64,000 nucleotides of DNA, from contig NZ_JH414506.1 in the NCBI RefSeq assembly GCF_000238075.1, positions 333,141 through 397,140 on the forward strand, written 5' to 3'. This stretch comes from Oribacterium asaccharolyticum ACB7 (GTDB lineage: Bacteria; Bacillota; Clostridia; Lachnospirales; Lachnospiraceae). Shown here one piece after another: positions 1 through 8,444 of this stretch (positions are counted from its first letter, which is position 1; every line of letters starts with the position of its first letter). The notes beneath the pieces were generated by a model, which did no database searches, was not told the DNA's origin, and was given only the letters and a program-made list of their open reading frames with translations. The position numbers and the translations under genes are program-made.

Positions 1-134
1 ATTCCCGTTTTCCCAAATTCGTTTTGAATGATGGCAAGCTTTTTATCGGAAAATTCTTCCAGTATATGCAGCAAAAGACTGGTTTTTCCGGCTCCCAAAA
101 AGCCTGTTAAAACATATAATTTTTTCTTTTCCAT
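1..134 (-). CDS. G3E-family (CobW/P47K) GTPase, N-terminal part
   Basis: The reading frame starts at the ATG at 134 and runs off the left edge, so only about 44 residues are seen. The protein begins [20 protein letters not shown], which carries the G3E-type Walker A loop GFLGAGKTS. It is followed by the LAIIQNEFG strand typical of CobW/YjiA/Zng1 proteins (usually NEFG with a GxxxD continuation). Known members are GTP-driven metal chaperones or cofactor-insertion proteins. The metal ABC operon that follows fits a metal theme, but the two are not in one operon. The family call is firm; the exact role cannot be judged from the fragment. Confidence 0.8.
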   Translation of the reverse strand, partial: MEKKKLYVLTGFLGAGKTSLLLHILEEFSDKKLAIIQNEFGKTG

Positions 135-140
135 AAATGA

Positions 141-407
141 TCTTGTATGATGTTTTCAAAAGCAAAAACACCACTTTCCTTTCTTTTTAATATCGTGGTT
201 CAATACATTCAGATACTGTGTACTTTTGATTTTATTCTGTAGCTTTGACTACTCGAAGGAGTGTATTGCCGCTAGCTGTATCTGAATTGTTTATTAGTTG
301 GATATGCCATAGGATTTTACCCTCGAGTACTTATCTCACGCAAGTCTACGATGATACAGATTGGTGGATATCACGGCATCAGACTTTAGGAAGGGAGGTA
401 CAACCTC
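141..407 (+). other. Non-coding stretch left of the IS110 remnant
   Basis: No convincing gene is seen here. The 3' half (about 250-407) ends in a GGGAGG ribosome-binding site just before the IS110 transposase start. In IS110-group elements the left non-coding end encodes the bridge RNA, so this may be a remnant of that end. I could not define an element boundary or an RNA fold by eye. Confidence 0.3.
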
Positions 408-706
408 ATGATCTATGTTGGCGTTGATATTGCCAAACTTAACCATTTCGCCTCAGCAATCTCATCTGACGGTGAAGTACTCATTGAGCTGTTCAAATTT
501 ACAAATGACGCTGGTGGCTTTCAAATACTGGTCTCGAAGCTCATTTCGCTTAACACAGAGCCCGACAGCATCATCATCGGTCTTGAATCAACGGCGAAAT
601 GATACTCGGTGAAATAGGTAATATTCACCGTTTCTCCAGTCCCGGTAAGCTCGTCAGAGTCATCTGGAAAATGATGACAAACGACTTGGAATTCAACCTC
701 CACTAA
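408..706 (+). pseudogene. IS110-family transposase, internally deleted remnant
   Basis: The frame opens with MIYVGVDIAKLNHFASAISS, the N-terminal DEDD/RuvC-like start of IS110 transposases with its first catalytic Asp (GVDIAK). It continues to GLESTAK and stops at 600-602. In a shifted frame from 602 the sequence reads LGEIGNIHRFSSPGKL, which belongs to the C-terminal Transposase_20 domain of the same family. About 200 residues between the two are missing, and the tail ends at a stop at 704-706. The copy cannot encode an active enzyme. It is evidence of past insertion next to the metal-uptake genes. Confidence 0.75.
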
Positions 707-803
707 GAGGTCTGTATATCACATCGATAGAAAAAGGAATTTTTTGCTAATTTAGGATTGATTTTTCATAGTTGGTCTCCTCCAATTTCATCTATAAAAA
801 ATT

Positions 804-1385
804 CTAAATAATCCCTGCTTTTTCAAAATGTTTCTTCAATAGTTTCTTAGAAATTACTGCTCCAATCAATCCGCAAATGGCTATTACAATAAGCATTATT
901 GCTGTAGTCATAGGAGAAACAATTTTAGTTAATGTACCTAAATATTCGCTCCCAAACATTTTTTCATAAGATTTAAGTGTTTGATCTGCATAAAAAAGAA
1001 ATGGTACATACATTCCACCAAAGCCGGCGAGAACACAAAATATCATATATCCAATTGTTAATCCTTTATAATTGCCAACCCCTTTTGTTCTTGCAATCAA
1101 CATAGCTATAATCCCGGCAAATATACAACTAATGATATATGGTGGATAAAAACCTATAATGCTTGTAAGTACACAAAATAATAAAATCATCCATGGATTT
1201 TTTGTTTTTACCGGTACTAAGAAATAGGCAATTGCTCCAATAATTGACCATATCGGAACTACTAATAGCATTGTGTATGGCGATATGAACAGAAAAGATA
1301 ACACTCTATATAAAACCTGTGAGCATAACACCATTAGTGCTGTAATAATTAAATCTTTAATTTGAAATTTCTTTTTTTCTTCCAT
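804..1385 (-). CDS. ECF transporter S component, Trep_Strep type (solo copy)
   Basis: This 193-residue hydrophobic protein has about five or six membrane segments. It starts MEEKKKFQIKDLIITALM and ends with the basic tail SKKLLKKHFEKAGII. That C-terminal basic motif is also found in the S components of loci A and B here. It differs from the product of 5631-6212 at only about seven residues by eye. S components bind the substrate in the membrane and need EcfT and EcfA; no such genes adjoin this copy, so it would have to use those of locus A. Similarity to the second copy stops at the gene limits. The Trep_Strep (TIGR02185-like) assignment is from memory. Confidence 0.75.
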   Translation of the reverse strand: MEEKKKFQIKDLIITALMVLCSQVLYRVLSFLFISPYTMLLVVPIWSIIGAIAYFLVPVKTKNPWMILLFCVLTSIIGFYPPYIISCIFAGIIAMLIARTKGVGNYKGLTIGYMIFCVLAGFGGMYVPFLFYADQTLKSYEKMFGSEYLGTLTKIVSPMTTAIMLIVIAICGLIGAVISKKLLKKHFEKAGII

Positions 1386-1551
1386 AATAATTCCCTCCTG
1401 TAAGAATGTACATAAAATATAACTGCATATTATGGGTTATAATAAGTATATCGGATGATATCTTAAAAGGTTGAGATTATTTTTAAGCTGTAGTAGAGGA
1501 TTATGAAGCAGGTGGATATGTAGGGAGAAAACCCGGTACTGAAAAATCTAC

Positions 1552-1605
1552 TTGACATAAAATGCCTGTAAGAATATGCTAAGAATAAGTTAGTTAAGGC
1601 TAACT
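1552..1605 (+). promoter_or_regulatory. Promoter and inverted-repeat operator of the metal ABC operon
   Basis: TTGACA at 1552-1557 and TATGCT at 1575-1580 are separated by 17 bases, a good sigma-A type promoter. Directly downstream, AGTTAG (1588-1593) and CTAACT (1600-1605) form an inverted repeat that would overlap the transcription start. It contains the core TTAG-N6-CTAA, also seen before the three ECF/ABC loci. The position suits repression by a metal-responsive regulator; which one is not known. Confidence 0.65.
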
Positions 1606-1645
1606 ACTTTAAGCTTACATTAATTCTAAAAAGGAGAATAGAAAA

Positions 1646-2584
1646 TTGAGAAAAACAATATTATTTTTACTACTTGGAGTATTGCTTTTAACAGGCTGTG
1701 GGAATATGGGTAGTACTAAGGAAGCTGTAAGTAATGCTAATCCTCAGCCTAAAAAGAAGGTAACAGTAACAACTTCATTTCTGTACGACATGGTAAATCA
1801 GCTTGCAGGTGACATGGTGGATAAAGAGCTGATTATCCCTGCGGGAGAGGATCCTCACCTATATGTAGCAAAGCCTGAGGACTTAAAGAAGATAGCAGAG
1901 GCTGATTTGCTGCTTTTTCATGGACTGCACTTTGAGGGGAAGATGCAGGAGGTGCTTGAAAAGAAGGGATATGCGGTAGCATCCACATTTCCTGAGGACA
2001 AAATAGGCAAGATGGAGGAAGATGGGGCGGTAATAGTAGATCCGCATTTTTGGTTTGATATAGATCTTTACAAAGAAGCCACCGAGAATGCAGGTGCAAA
2101 GCTTTCTGAACTTTTACCTGAGAAAAAAGATGAAATAGATAAAAATACAAAAGCTTACTTAGAAAAGCTGTCAGCTCTTGATGAAGAAAATAAAAAATCA
2201 CTTGCAGAGATTCCTGAAGGCGGACGGTACCTGATTACGCCACACGATGCCTTTAATTATTTTTCAAGGAGATACGGTATTGAAGTTGTGGCTCCTCAGG
2301 GTGTCAGTACAGATTCAGAAGTAGCAAATAAGGATATAGACAAAACTGTGGACTTCATAGTGGAGCACAAGGTCAAAGCTATATTTGCAGAATCTACCAC
2401 AGATCCTGCAAGGATGGAGAAGCTAAAAGAGGCTTGCAGGGCGAAGGGCTTTGATGTAAAGGTTGTAAGTGGCGAGGGAAATGAGCTGTTTTCCGACTCG
2501 CTTGCACCGAAGGGACAAAGCGGCGATACATACATAGATATGTATAAGCATAATGTTAAACTGATTACCAAGAATTTAAAATAA
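1646..2584 (+). CDS. Metal ABC transporter substrate-binding lipoprotein (TroA/ZnuA/MntC family)
   Basis: The protein has 312 residues. The start is a TTG at 1646, nine bases after AAGGAG at 1631-1636. A lipoprotein signal peptide ends in the lipobox LTGC with Cys18 as the anchored residue. The cluster A-I metal-binding fold is indicated by the likely ligands His71 (EDPH), His134 (VDPHFWFD), His200 (TPHDAF) and an acidic residue near 284 (LFSDSL). There is no long His-rich loop as in many zinc-specific ZnuA proteins, so Mn2+ or Fe2+ is as likely as Zn2+. It is the first gene of a four-gene operon with the ATPase and two permeases. Confidence 0.92.
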   Translation: MRKTILFLLLGVLLLTGCGNMGSTKEAVSNANPQPKKKVTVTTSFLYDMVNQLAGDMVDKELIIPAGEDPHLYVAKPEDLKKIAEADLLLFHGLHFEGKMQEVLEKKGYAVASTFPEDKIGKMEEDGAVIVDPHFWFDIDLYKEATENAGAKLSELLPEKKDEIDKNTKAYLEKLSALDEENKKSLAEIPEGGRYLITPHDAFNYFSRRYGIEVVAPQGVSTDSEVANKDIDKTVDFIVEHKVKAIFAESTTDPARMEKLKEACRAKGFDVKVVSGEGNELFSDSLAPKGQSGDTYIDMYKHNVKLITKNLK

Positions 2585-2598
2585 AAGGAGTGGTGGGC

Positions 2599-3315
2599 AT
2601 GGAAAAAGTGATAGTAAAGGTGGAGGATTTGACCATAGCCTACCACGACAAGCCTGTGCTAAAGGATTGTGACATTGATATAATGGCAGGCTCGGTTACA
2701 GCCGTTATAGGACCAAACGGTGCTGGTAAGTCCACCTTGATAAAGGGGATATTGGGACTTCAAAATAAGCTTGCAGGTGAGATTCTTATTATGGGAGAGC
2801 CCATTAAAAAAGTCCAGAAGAAAATAGCCTATATTCCGCAGACTTCTGAGGTAAATTGGGACTTTCCGACCACCGTTATGGATGTGGTGCTTATGGGCAG
2901 ATATGTACATCTAGGTTGGTTTAGGCATCCCGGGCTGGAGGATAGGAAAAAGGCTGAGGCGGCTCTTAAAAGGATAGGTATGTATGAGTTTAAGAATAGG
3001 CAGATATCCAAGCTTTCAGGAGGACAGAGACAGAGGGTGTTTATAGCAAGGCTGATAGCGCAGGAGGCTGAGATTTATTTTATGGATGAGCCGCTTGCGG
3101 GCATAGATAAGGTTACGGAGAAGGTAATCATAGATTTCATAAAAGAAGAGCGGAAAAAGGGGAAAACAGCCGTAATAGTCCACCATGACCTCGCCACCAT
3201 AAGGGAATATTTTGACCATGTCGTAATTATCAACAAAAAGGTAGTAGCCGCGGGCAGGGTGAGTGAGGCGTTTACAAATGAAAACTTAGAAAAGGCGATG
3301 ATGAAAAATGCTTAA
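2599..3315 (+). CDS. Metal ABC transporter ATP-binding protein (TroB/ZnuC/MntB-like)
   Basis: This is the cytoplasmic ATPase of the metal importer. I place the start at the ATG at 2599, eight bases after AAGGAG (2585-2590). An in-frame GTG at 2590 overlaps that Shine-Dalgarno and is unlikely, so the protein has 238 residues. Walker A (GPNGAGKST), signature (LSGGQRQRV), Walker B (IYFMDEPLAG) and the H-loop (VHHDL) are all present, so it should be active. It follows the binding protein after 14 bases and overlaps the first permease gene by 8 bases, indicating translational coupling. Confidence 0.93.
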   Translation: MEKVIVKVEDLTIAYHDKPVLKDCDIDIMAGSVTAVIGPNGAGKSTLIKGILGLQNKLAGEILIMGEPIKKVQKKIAYIPQTSEVNWDFPTTVMDVVLMGRYVHLGWFRHPGLEDRKKAEAALKRIGMYEFKNRQISKLSGGQRQRVFIARLIAQEAEIYFMDEPLAGIDKVTEKVIIDFIKEERKKGKTAVIVHHDLATIREYFDHVVIINKKVVAAGRVSEAFTNENLEKAMMKNA

Positions 3316-4195
3316 TCTTGACATACTTATAAGCTATTCATTTATCATAGTTGGCAGCGGGACTTTTTTGCTTGCAGCCATAGCAGGGGCTGTGGGCTGT
3401 ATTACAGTACTTAAGGGACAGTCGCTGATAGGAGATGCCATAGGACATGCTGCATTCCCGGGGATAATCCTGTCTTTTATGCTTTTTATGCAAAGGGAGC
3501 CTGTGCTGTTAACGCTGGGAGCGGTAGCATCCGGCGCTACAGCCTTTATGCTCATTCAGGTCATAAAGGAGAATTCAAAGCTTAAGTTAGATGCGATACT
3601 TGCAGTGGTTTTATCGTCATTTTTTGGAGTGGGAATGGTGCTAAAAAGCTATATTCAGGGTAATAGCAACTATAAGGAGGCTGCTCAGTCAGGGCTTTCA
3701 AGCTATATCTTTGGACAGGCCGCTTACATTATGAAAGACGATGTGAAGCTCATAGTGTATATTGGAGTTCCTACCTTGGTTTTACTTGTTTTATTTTACA
3801 AAGAAATTAAGTTATTTTTATTTGACGAAATATATGCAAAGGCTATAGGGATAAGAACGGTTTTGCTGTATGGGATAATTCTTGTAATGACAATGGGAAT
3901 AATAGCCGCAGGACTTAAGCTTGTGGGTGCAATCCTCATTTCATCATTGCTTATAATCCCTGCCATCACCGCTCTCCAGTGGAGCGACAAATTTAGCAGG
4001 GTACTTATAATAGCGGGTGTGGTTGGCGGAGTTTCAGCACTTATCGGTACTTATATTTCAACTGCCTATGACGGAATGAGCACAGGGGCAACCATAATAC
4101 TCATAATGGGAAGCTTTGCAATCATTTCTCTTGTAATAGGGCCACACGGGATGATTAAAAACCTTAGGATGAGGAGGCATGGAGGAAATGATTGA
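3308..4195 (+). CDS. Metal ABC transporter permease (TroC/ZnuB type)
   Basis: The protein has 295 residues and about eight membrane segments. It shows the ABC-3 family pattern, including the cytoplasmic loop LKGQSLIGDAIGHAAFPGI early in the protein. It probably pairs with the next permease to form a heterodimeric channel for Mn2+, Zn2+ or Fe2+. The gene overlaps the ATPase gene upstream by 8 bases and the second permease gene downstream by 17 bases. No defects are seen. Confidence 0.92.
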   Translation: MLNLDILISYSFIIVGSGTFLLAAIAGAVGCITVLKGQSLIGDAIGHAAFPGIILSFMLFMQREPVLLTLGAVASGATAFMLIQVIKENSKLKLDAILAVVLSSFFGVGMVLKSYIQGNSNYKEAAQSGLSSYIFGQAAYIMKDDVKLIVYIGVPTLVLLVLFYKEIKLFLFDEIYAKAIGIRTVLLYGIILVMTMGIIAAGLKLVGAILISSLLIIPAITALQWSDKFSRVLIIAGVVGGVSALIGTYISTAYDGMSTGATIILIMGSFAIISLVIGPHGMIKNLRMRRHGGND

Positions 4196-5354
4196 GTCAT
4201 TATTATCTTATTTTGCCATATCCTACGAGTCTTACTTTGTACTTCTTACAACTGCTGTAGCCTGTGCGGTGTTAAGCCCGTTTTTGGTCTTAAGGAAGCT
4301 TTCAATGGTTTCAGATGCCATTTCACATTCGGTTTTACTGGGCATAGTTATTGCATTTTTCATAGTAAAGGATGTGGGTTCCCCGTTTTTAATAGTGGGA
4401 GCGGCGACATTTGGCGTGATTACAGTATTTGCGGTAGAATTACTTTCGGGAACAGGACTTGTAAAAAATGATGATGCGGTTGGTATAGTCTTCCCGATGT
4501 TTTTTGCCCTTGCAGTAGTTCTGATTACGAAATTTGCTAGGAATGTACATCTGGATACAGACGTAGTGCTGATGGGAGAGGTCATCATTGCACCGTTAAA
4601 CAGGATAGAATTTATGGGAATCGACCTGCCCAAGGCATTTGTACAGATGGGAATATTGCTTGTGATAAACTTACTCTTTGTCATCATTTTCTTTAAGGAA
4701 CTTAAGGTAACTACCTTTGACAGAGGGTTTGCAAAGCTTGCGGGATTTTCCTCAGCAGCCCTGTTTTATGCATTGATGACACTTTCATCGTTTACAGCAG
4801 TTACTGCCTTTGATGCGGTTGGGGCTATCTTGGTAGTTTCGTTTTTGATTACTCCGGGGGCGGCAGCCTATCTTGTAAGCAAAGATTTGAAGGTGATGAT
4901 AACCATATCGGTTGGCTATGCAGTTATTAATTCGAGTATAGGCTACGTACTTTCTCTTCTTATGAATGTATCTATGTCGGGAATGACGGCTACAGTAGCA
5001 GGAGTTACATTTTTGCTTACCTTTTTGTTTAATAGAGAGGGACTGATTACTGCTATATTTATAAGGCTTAAGAGAAAGAGTGAGTTAAAATCTGAACTTT
5101 TCCTTACCCATATAGGTAACCATTCAGGCAAAAAGGAGGAAAGAGAGGAACTGGGATTAGGCTCAATCAAAGACCATCTTAAATGGAAACAGGCTGAGGT
5201 TGATAAAATAGCAGAAAGACTTATAAAAAAAGGGTTAATAAGAATAGATATAGATAAGAATATTTATGCTCTGACTGAGAGAGGCAGGGAGAAGTTTGTG
5301 GAGATTGGGGAATCACTACCACCCGTCAAACGGGTGGTTTGCTCGGGGCTATAA
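4179..5354 (+). CDS. Metal ABC permease fused to a C-terminal winged-helix domain (TroD-like)
   Basis: Residues 1 to about 295 form a second ABC-3 family permease (LRKLSMVSDAISHSVLLGI near residue 40). Residues about 303-378 are soluble and read like a winged-helix domain of the DtxR/MarR kind: KDHLKWKQAEVDKIAERLI, then KKGLIRIDIDKNIYALTERG with the wing. Metal permeases with such a tail occur in other Firmicutes and spirochaetes, and sensing or gating by the tail is an inference. The last 13 codons (5313-5351) lie in a palindromic repeat element and the stop falls in the loop of its second hairpin, so the native C-terminus may have been replaced by an insertion. Confidence 0.88.
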   Translation: MEEMIESLLSYFAISYESYFVLLTTAVACAVLSPFLVLRKLSMVSDAISHSVLLGIVIAFFIVKDVGSPFLIVGAATFGVITVFAVELLSGTGLVKNDDAVGIVFPMFFALAVVLITKFARNVHLDTDVVLMGEVIIAPLNRIEFMGIDLPKAFVQMGILLVINLLFVIIFFKELKVTTFDRGFAKLAGFSSAALFYALMTLSSFTAVTAFDAVGAILVVSFLITPGAAAYLVSKDLKVMITISVGYAVINSSIGYVLSLLMNVSMSGMTATVAGVTFLLTFLFNREGLITAIFIRLKRKSELKSELFLTHIGNHSGKKEEREELGLGSIKDHLKWKQAEVDKIAERLIKKGLIRIDIDKNIYALTERGREKFVEIGESLPPVKRVVCSGL

Positions 5355-5447
5355 GCCCCTGCTACTCGCCAGCGTCTAAAGGCGCTGGCTTTCATAGTCA
5401 CCAACCCGATAGTTTAGAGATGGATTTTTCTAACCAACCCGATAATT
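5314..5447 (+). repeat. Cluster of three GC-rich hairpins plus a direct repeat at the end of the metal operon
   Basis: Three perfect or near-perfect hairpins stand in a row: ACCACCCGT/ACGGGTGGT (5318-5338), GGGGCT/AGCCCC (5345-5359) and GCCAGCGTC/GGCGCTGGC (5368-5389). They are followed by two copies of CCAACCCGATA (from 5401 and from about 5435). The GC content stands out from the AT-rich surroundings. Such palindromes resemble the ends of IS200/IS605-type elements or REP-like repeats, and they could also terminate transcription. No transposase is present. Confidence 0.55.
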
Positions 5448-5630
5448 TATACTATCGTCCTCTAAAATGAAAAAAACTTGCTCTTTCCTTATATTTTAAA
5501 TTTGATTTTTTATGGTAATTACCAGTATCAAAAAGGTCTATTGTTTTTTTCTATATAACAGACCCTAAATAATACATAGCAATTACCTCCATTATTTAAT
5601 CCATTTTTTCCCCTCACAAACAAAGATTGA

Positions 5631-6212
5631 TTAAATCATTCCTGCTTTTTCAAAATGCTTCTTCAATAATTTCTTGGAAATTACTGCTCCAATCAATCCG
5701 CAAATAGCTATTAAAATAAGCATCATTACTGTAGTCATAGGAGAAACAATTTTAGTTAATGTACCTAAATATTTGCTCCCAAACATTTTTTCATAAGATT
5801 TAAGTGTTTGATCTGCATAAAAAAGAAATGGTACATACATTCCACCAAAGCCGGCAAGAACACAAAATATCATATATCCAATTGTTAATCCTTTATAATT
5901 GCCAACCCCTTTTATTCTTGCAATTAACATAGCTATAATCCCGGCAAATATGCAACTAATGATATATGGTGGATAAAAACCTATAATGCTTGTAAGTACA
6001 CAAAATAATAAAATCATCCATGGATTTTTTGTTTTTACCGGTACTAAGAAATAGGCAATTGCTCCAATAATTGACCATATCGGAACTGCTAATAACATTG
6101 TGTATGGCGATATGAACAGAAAAGATAACACTCTATATAAAACCTGTGAGCATAACACCATTAGTGCTGTAATAATTAAATCTTTAATTTGAAATTTCTT
6201 CTTTTCTTCCAT
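5631..6212 (-). CDS. ECF transporter S component of locus A, Trep_Strep type
   Basis: A 193-residue membrane protein, nearly identical to the product of 804-1385. It is the last gene of the locus A operon, 17 bases after ecfT. As S component it should select and bind the substrate in the membrane; EcfT and the double ATPase next to it complete a dedicated ECF importer. The tail KKLLKKHFEKAGMI is conserved with the locus B protein (KKHFTKAGITA). The substrate is unknown; the metal-chelate proposal rests on gene context. Preceded by AAGGAGAAT. Confidence 0.8.
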   Translation of the reverse strand: MEEKKKFQIKDLIITALMVLCSQVLYRVLSFLFISPYTMLLAVPIWSIIGAIAYFLVPVKTKNPWMILLFCVLTSIIGFYPPYIISCIFAGIIAMLIARIKGVGNYKGLTIGYMIFCVLAGFGGMYVPFLFYADQTLKSYEKMFGSKYLGTLTKIVSPMTTVMMLILIAICGLIGAVISKKLLKKHFEKAGMI

Positions 6213-6229
6213 ATTTATTCTCCTTGTTT

Positions 6230-6931
6230 TTAAATATTTTTTATTTTCATAATGATGATAGCTAGATAAAATACCATCATTATTACTAGCAATAACATAT
6301 CAAGCATACGAAATTTGACTTCTGTATAACTAGTTTTTTTACACGAAACTCCAAGTCCTCGTGTCTCAACAGATGCCGACAACTCAGTTGCAGTACATAA
6401 CATTCGCATTAACATAGGAATCAACATCATTTCATAAACTTTAAAAGGATGTTTTAAAAATCCAAGGAAAGAAATATCAATCCCTCTAGTCTTAATTCCC
6501 TGCTTTATACAAGTAATATCCTGCTTTAGAGTAGGAAAAAATCTTAATATAACAGCTAGTGGAATGTTTATATAATATGGAATTTTCATATTTTGCAAGG
6601 AAGCTAATACTTCAGATATTTCACTTGTTCTAATCATATTTATAGTTGCGAGTGTCAATGTTATAAAACATAGGAAAAAATAGTGTATTGTAGTTGAAAT
6701 AAATAATGGACTTATTTCCGCTACCATAAACAACACTATATATAAAGCTAAAAATTTAAAACAAGTTTTGTATATGCCGCTTATCATTCCATATGCAAAT
6801 ACTGACAAAAAAAGTAGAACTTCATACTTTTTACCAGTCAAAGTAAATACTAAAACCCCTATAATTAAAACTTGTAACAACTTAATTCTTGGATCATATC
6901 TTATTCCATTTTGTTTACAAGATTTGCTCAT
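6230..6931 (-). CDS. ecfT: ECF transporter transmembrane component EcfT, locus A
   Basis: The protein has 233 residues. It starts MSKSCKQNGIRYDPRIKLLQ, with the DPRxKL motif found near the N-terminus of EcfT proteins, followed by about five membrane helices. The two coupling motifs that contact the ATPases appear as KTRGIDISF and ETRGLGVS, close to the classical Ala-Arg-Gly signature. It should link ATP hydrolysis in EcfA to movement of the S component. The start overlaps the ecfA stop by four bases (ATGA). Confidence 0.88.
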   Translation of the reverse strand: MSKSCKQNGIRYDPRIKLLQVLIIGVLVFTLTGKKYEVLLFLSVFAYGMISGIYKTCFKFLALYIVLFMVAEISPLFISTTIHYFFLCFITLTLATINMIRTSEISEVLASLQNMKIPYYINIPLAVILRFFPTLKQDITCIKQGIKTRGIDISFLGFLKHPFKVYEMMLIPMLMRMLCTATELSASVETRGLGVSCKKTSYTEVKFRMLDMLLLVIMMVFYLAIIIMKIKNI

Positions 6932-8436
6932 TCTTCATATCCCTCACTCTGCAGTAAAAATCTTTTTATTGTTTCAAACTCATCACTTTTCTTTAAATTG
7001 ATCCTTTTGCTAACAGTATTATTCTCTATGAAAACTGCTTTAGTTGCTACTCTACTTAAAAATTCTAAATCATGAGAAATAACAAAAATCAGTATTCCTT
7101 TTTTACGAAGAGTATTAATTGCTTCAGATACGACTTTCATATTTTCATAATCAAGTCCACTGGTTGGCTCATCAAAAATCAGAATTTTTTTATTTGAAGC
7201 TATTGCAGCTGCAATAGTAACTCGCTGCTTTTGCCCTCCTGATAAGCTTTGCGGATGTCTATTTCTGAATGATGAAATATTCAATAAAGTTATCGCATTT
7301 TCTATTTTTTCATCATTTTGCTTAATACTATTCATAGAACTGAGCATTAACTCAGAAACAACAGAATCGGAGTACAATTGATAATCTGCATCTTGCATTA
7401 CAAAATATACACTTTTATATAAGTTCTTTTGCTTTGTCAATTTACCTTCAATAAAAAATTGTCCACTTCTTGCTTTTAGTAATCCTGACATTATTTTACC
7501 TAATGTCGTTTTGCCGTTTCCATTGTGTCCAACTATAGCTACTGTTTCACCAAAATTCCCTTCTAAATTACAATTACTCAAAACAGAATGATTGACATCA
7601 TAGGAAAAAGATAAATTTTCCACTTTAAAATCTGCATTTTGCTTGTTAACAATAAGATTATCCTTTAGTTCATATTTAATATTACTTAACTTAAATGTTC
7701 GAAGTTTATACGCTCTAATATCTGAATCATTCAAGTTATCAATATCATTTTTCTTTAATTCTCTATCAATTTTTCCATCTTTCATTATTAAACATTTATC
7801 TACTAAATTTTTTAAGTAGAACAATCTATGCTCTGAAACAATTACTGTATGTCCCTGTTTCTTTAACCACTCCATATTTTTTTTCAATTTAATAATTGAA
7901 TGAATATCTAAATTTGCAGATGGCTCGTCAAAAACATAAATCTTGGGATTCAAAGTTTTTGCAGCTATAATCGCTATCTTCTGTTTTTCACCACTAGATA
8001 AAGAAAACATATCCCTGTCCATAAGATTTTCAGCTTCAAAATCGTGAAATGCACAATTCACTCTACCTATCATTTCATCTCTATCTATTCCATAATTTTC
8101 AAGAGCAAATGCCACTTCCTTGGTACTATTCGTTGTAAAAAATTGACTTCGTGGATTTTGAAATATAGAAGCAATATTTTTCCCCATTTCTCCGGGAGTA
8201 GTAGTTTTTATATCACTTCCTAACACTTTCACAGTTCCAGTTAAAACCCCTTCAAAGAAATGTGGAATTAAGCCGTTTATCAATCTTGTAACAGTTGTTT
8301 TCCCTGAACCAGACTGACCAGTAAGCAAAATAAATTCTCCTTCTTTAACTTTGAAATTTATATTTCTGAGACTCCCTTCTGTTTGTGTTCCATAACTGAA
8401 ACTTACATTATCAAAATCAATAACTACATCTCCCAT
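6928..8436 (-). CDS. ecfA: ECF transporter ATPase, two fused ABC domains, locus A
   Basis: Two complete ABC ATPase domains lie in one chain of about 502 residues. The first has GQSGSGKTT, LSSGEKQK and FDEPSANLD; the second has GHNGNGKTT, LSGGQKQR and FDEPTSGLD. Together they replace the EcfA/EcfA' heterodimer of ordinary ECF systems. The start chosen is the ATG at 8436, five bases after AGGTGA. An upstream in-frame TTG at 8457 lies inside the preceding gene and has no good site. The gene sits between the ABC half-transporter gene (8-base gap) and ecfT (4-base overlap), so the whole set is one operon. Confidence 0.9.
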   Translation of the reverse strand: MGDVVIDFDNVSFSYGTQTEGSLRNINFKVKEGEFILLTGQSGSGKTTVTRLINGLIPHFFEGVLTGTVKVLGSDIKTTTPGEMGKNIASIFQNPRSQFFTTNSTKEVAFALENYGIDRDEMIGRVNCAFHDFEAENLMDRDMFSLSSGEKQKIAIIAAKTLNPKIYVFDEPSANLDIHSIIKLKKNMEWLKKQGHTVIVSEHRLFYLKNLVDKCLIMKDGKIDRELKKNDIDNLNDSDIRAYKLRTFKLSNIKYELKDNLIVNKQNADFKVENLSFSYDVNHSVLSNCNLEGNFGETVAIVGHNGNGKTTLGKIMSGLLKARSGQFFIEGKLTKQKNLYKSVYFVMQDADYQLYSDSVVSELMLSSMNSIKQNDEKIENAITLLNISSFRNRHPQSLSGGQKQRVTIAAAIASNKKILIFDEPTSGLDYENMKVVSEAINTLRKKGILIFVISHDLEFLSRVATKAVFIENNTVSKRINLKKSDEFETIKRFLLQSEGYEE

Positions 8437-8444
8437 TTCATCAC

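Noticed and set aside
245..427. Plus-strand frame overlapping the IS110 start
   Set aside because: It overlaps the transposase gene in another frame and carries no recognisable motif.
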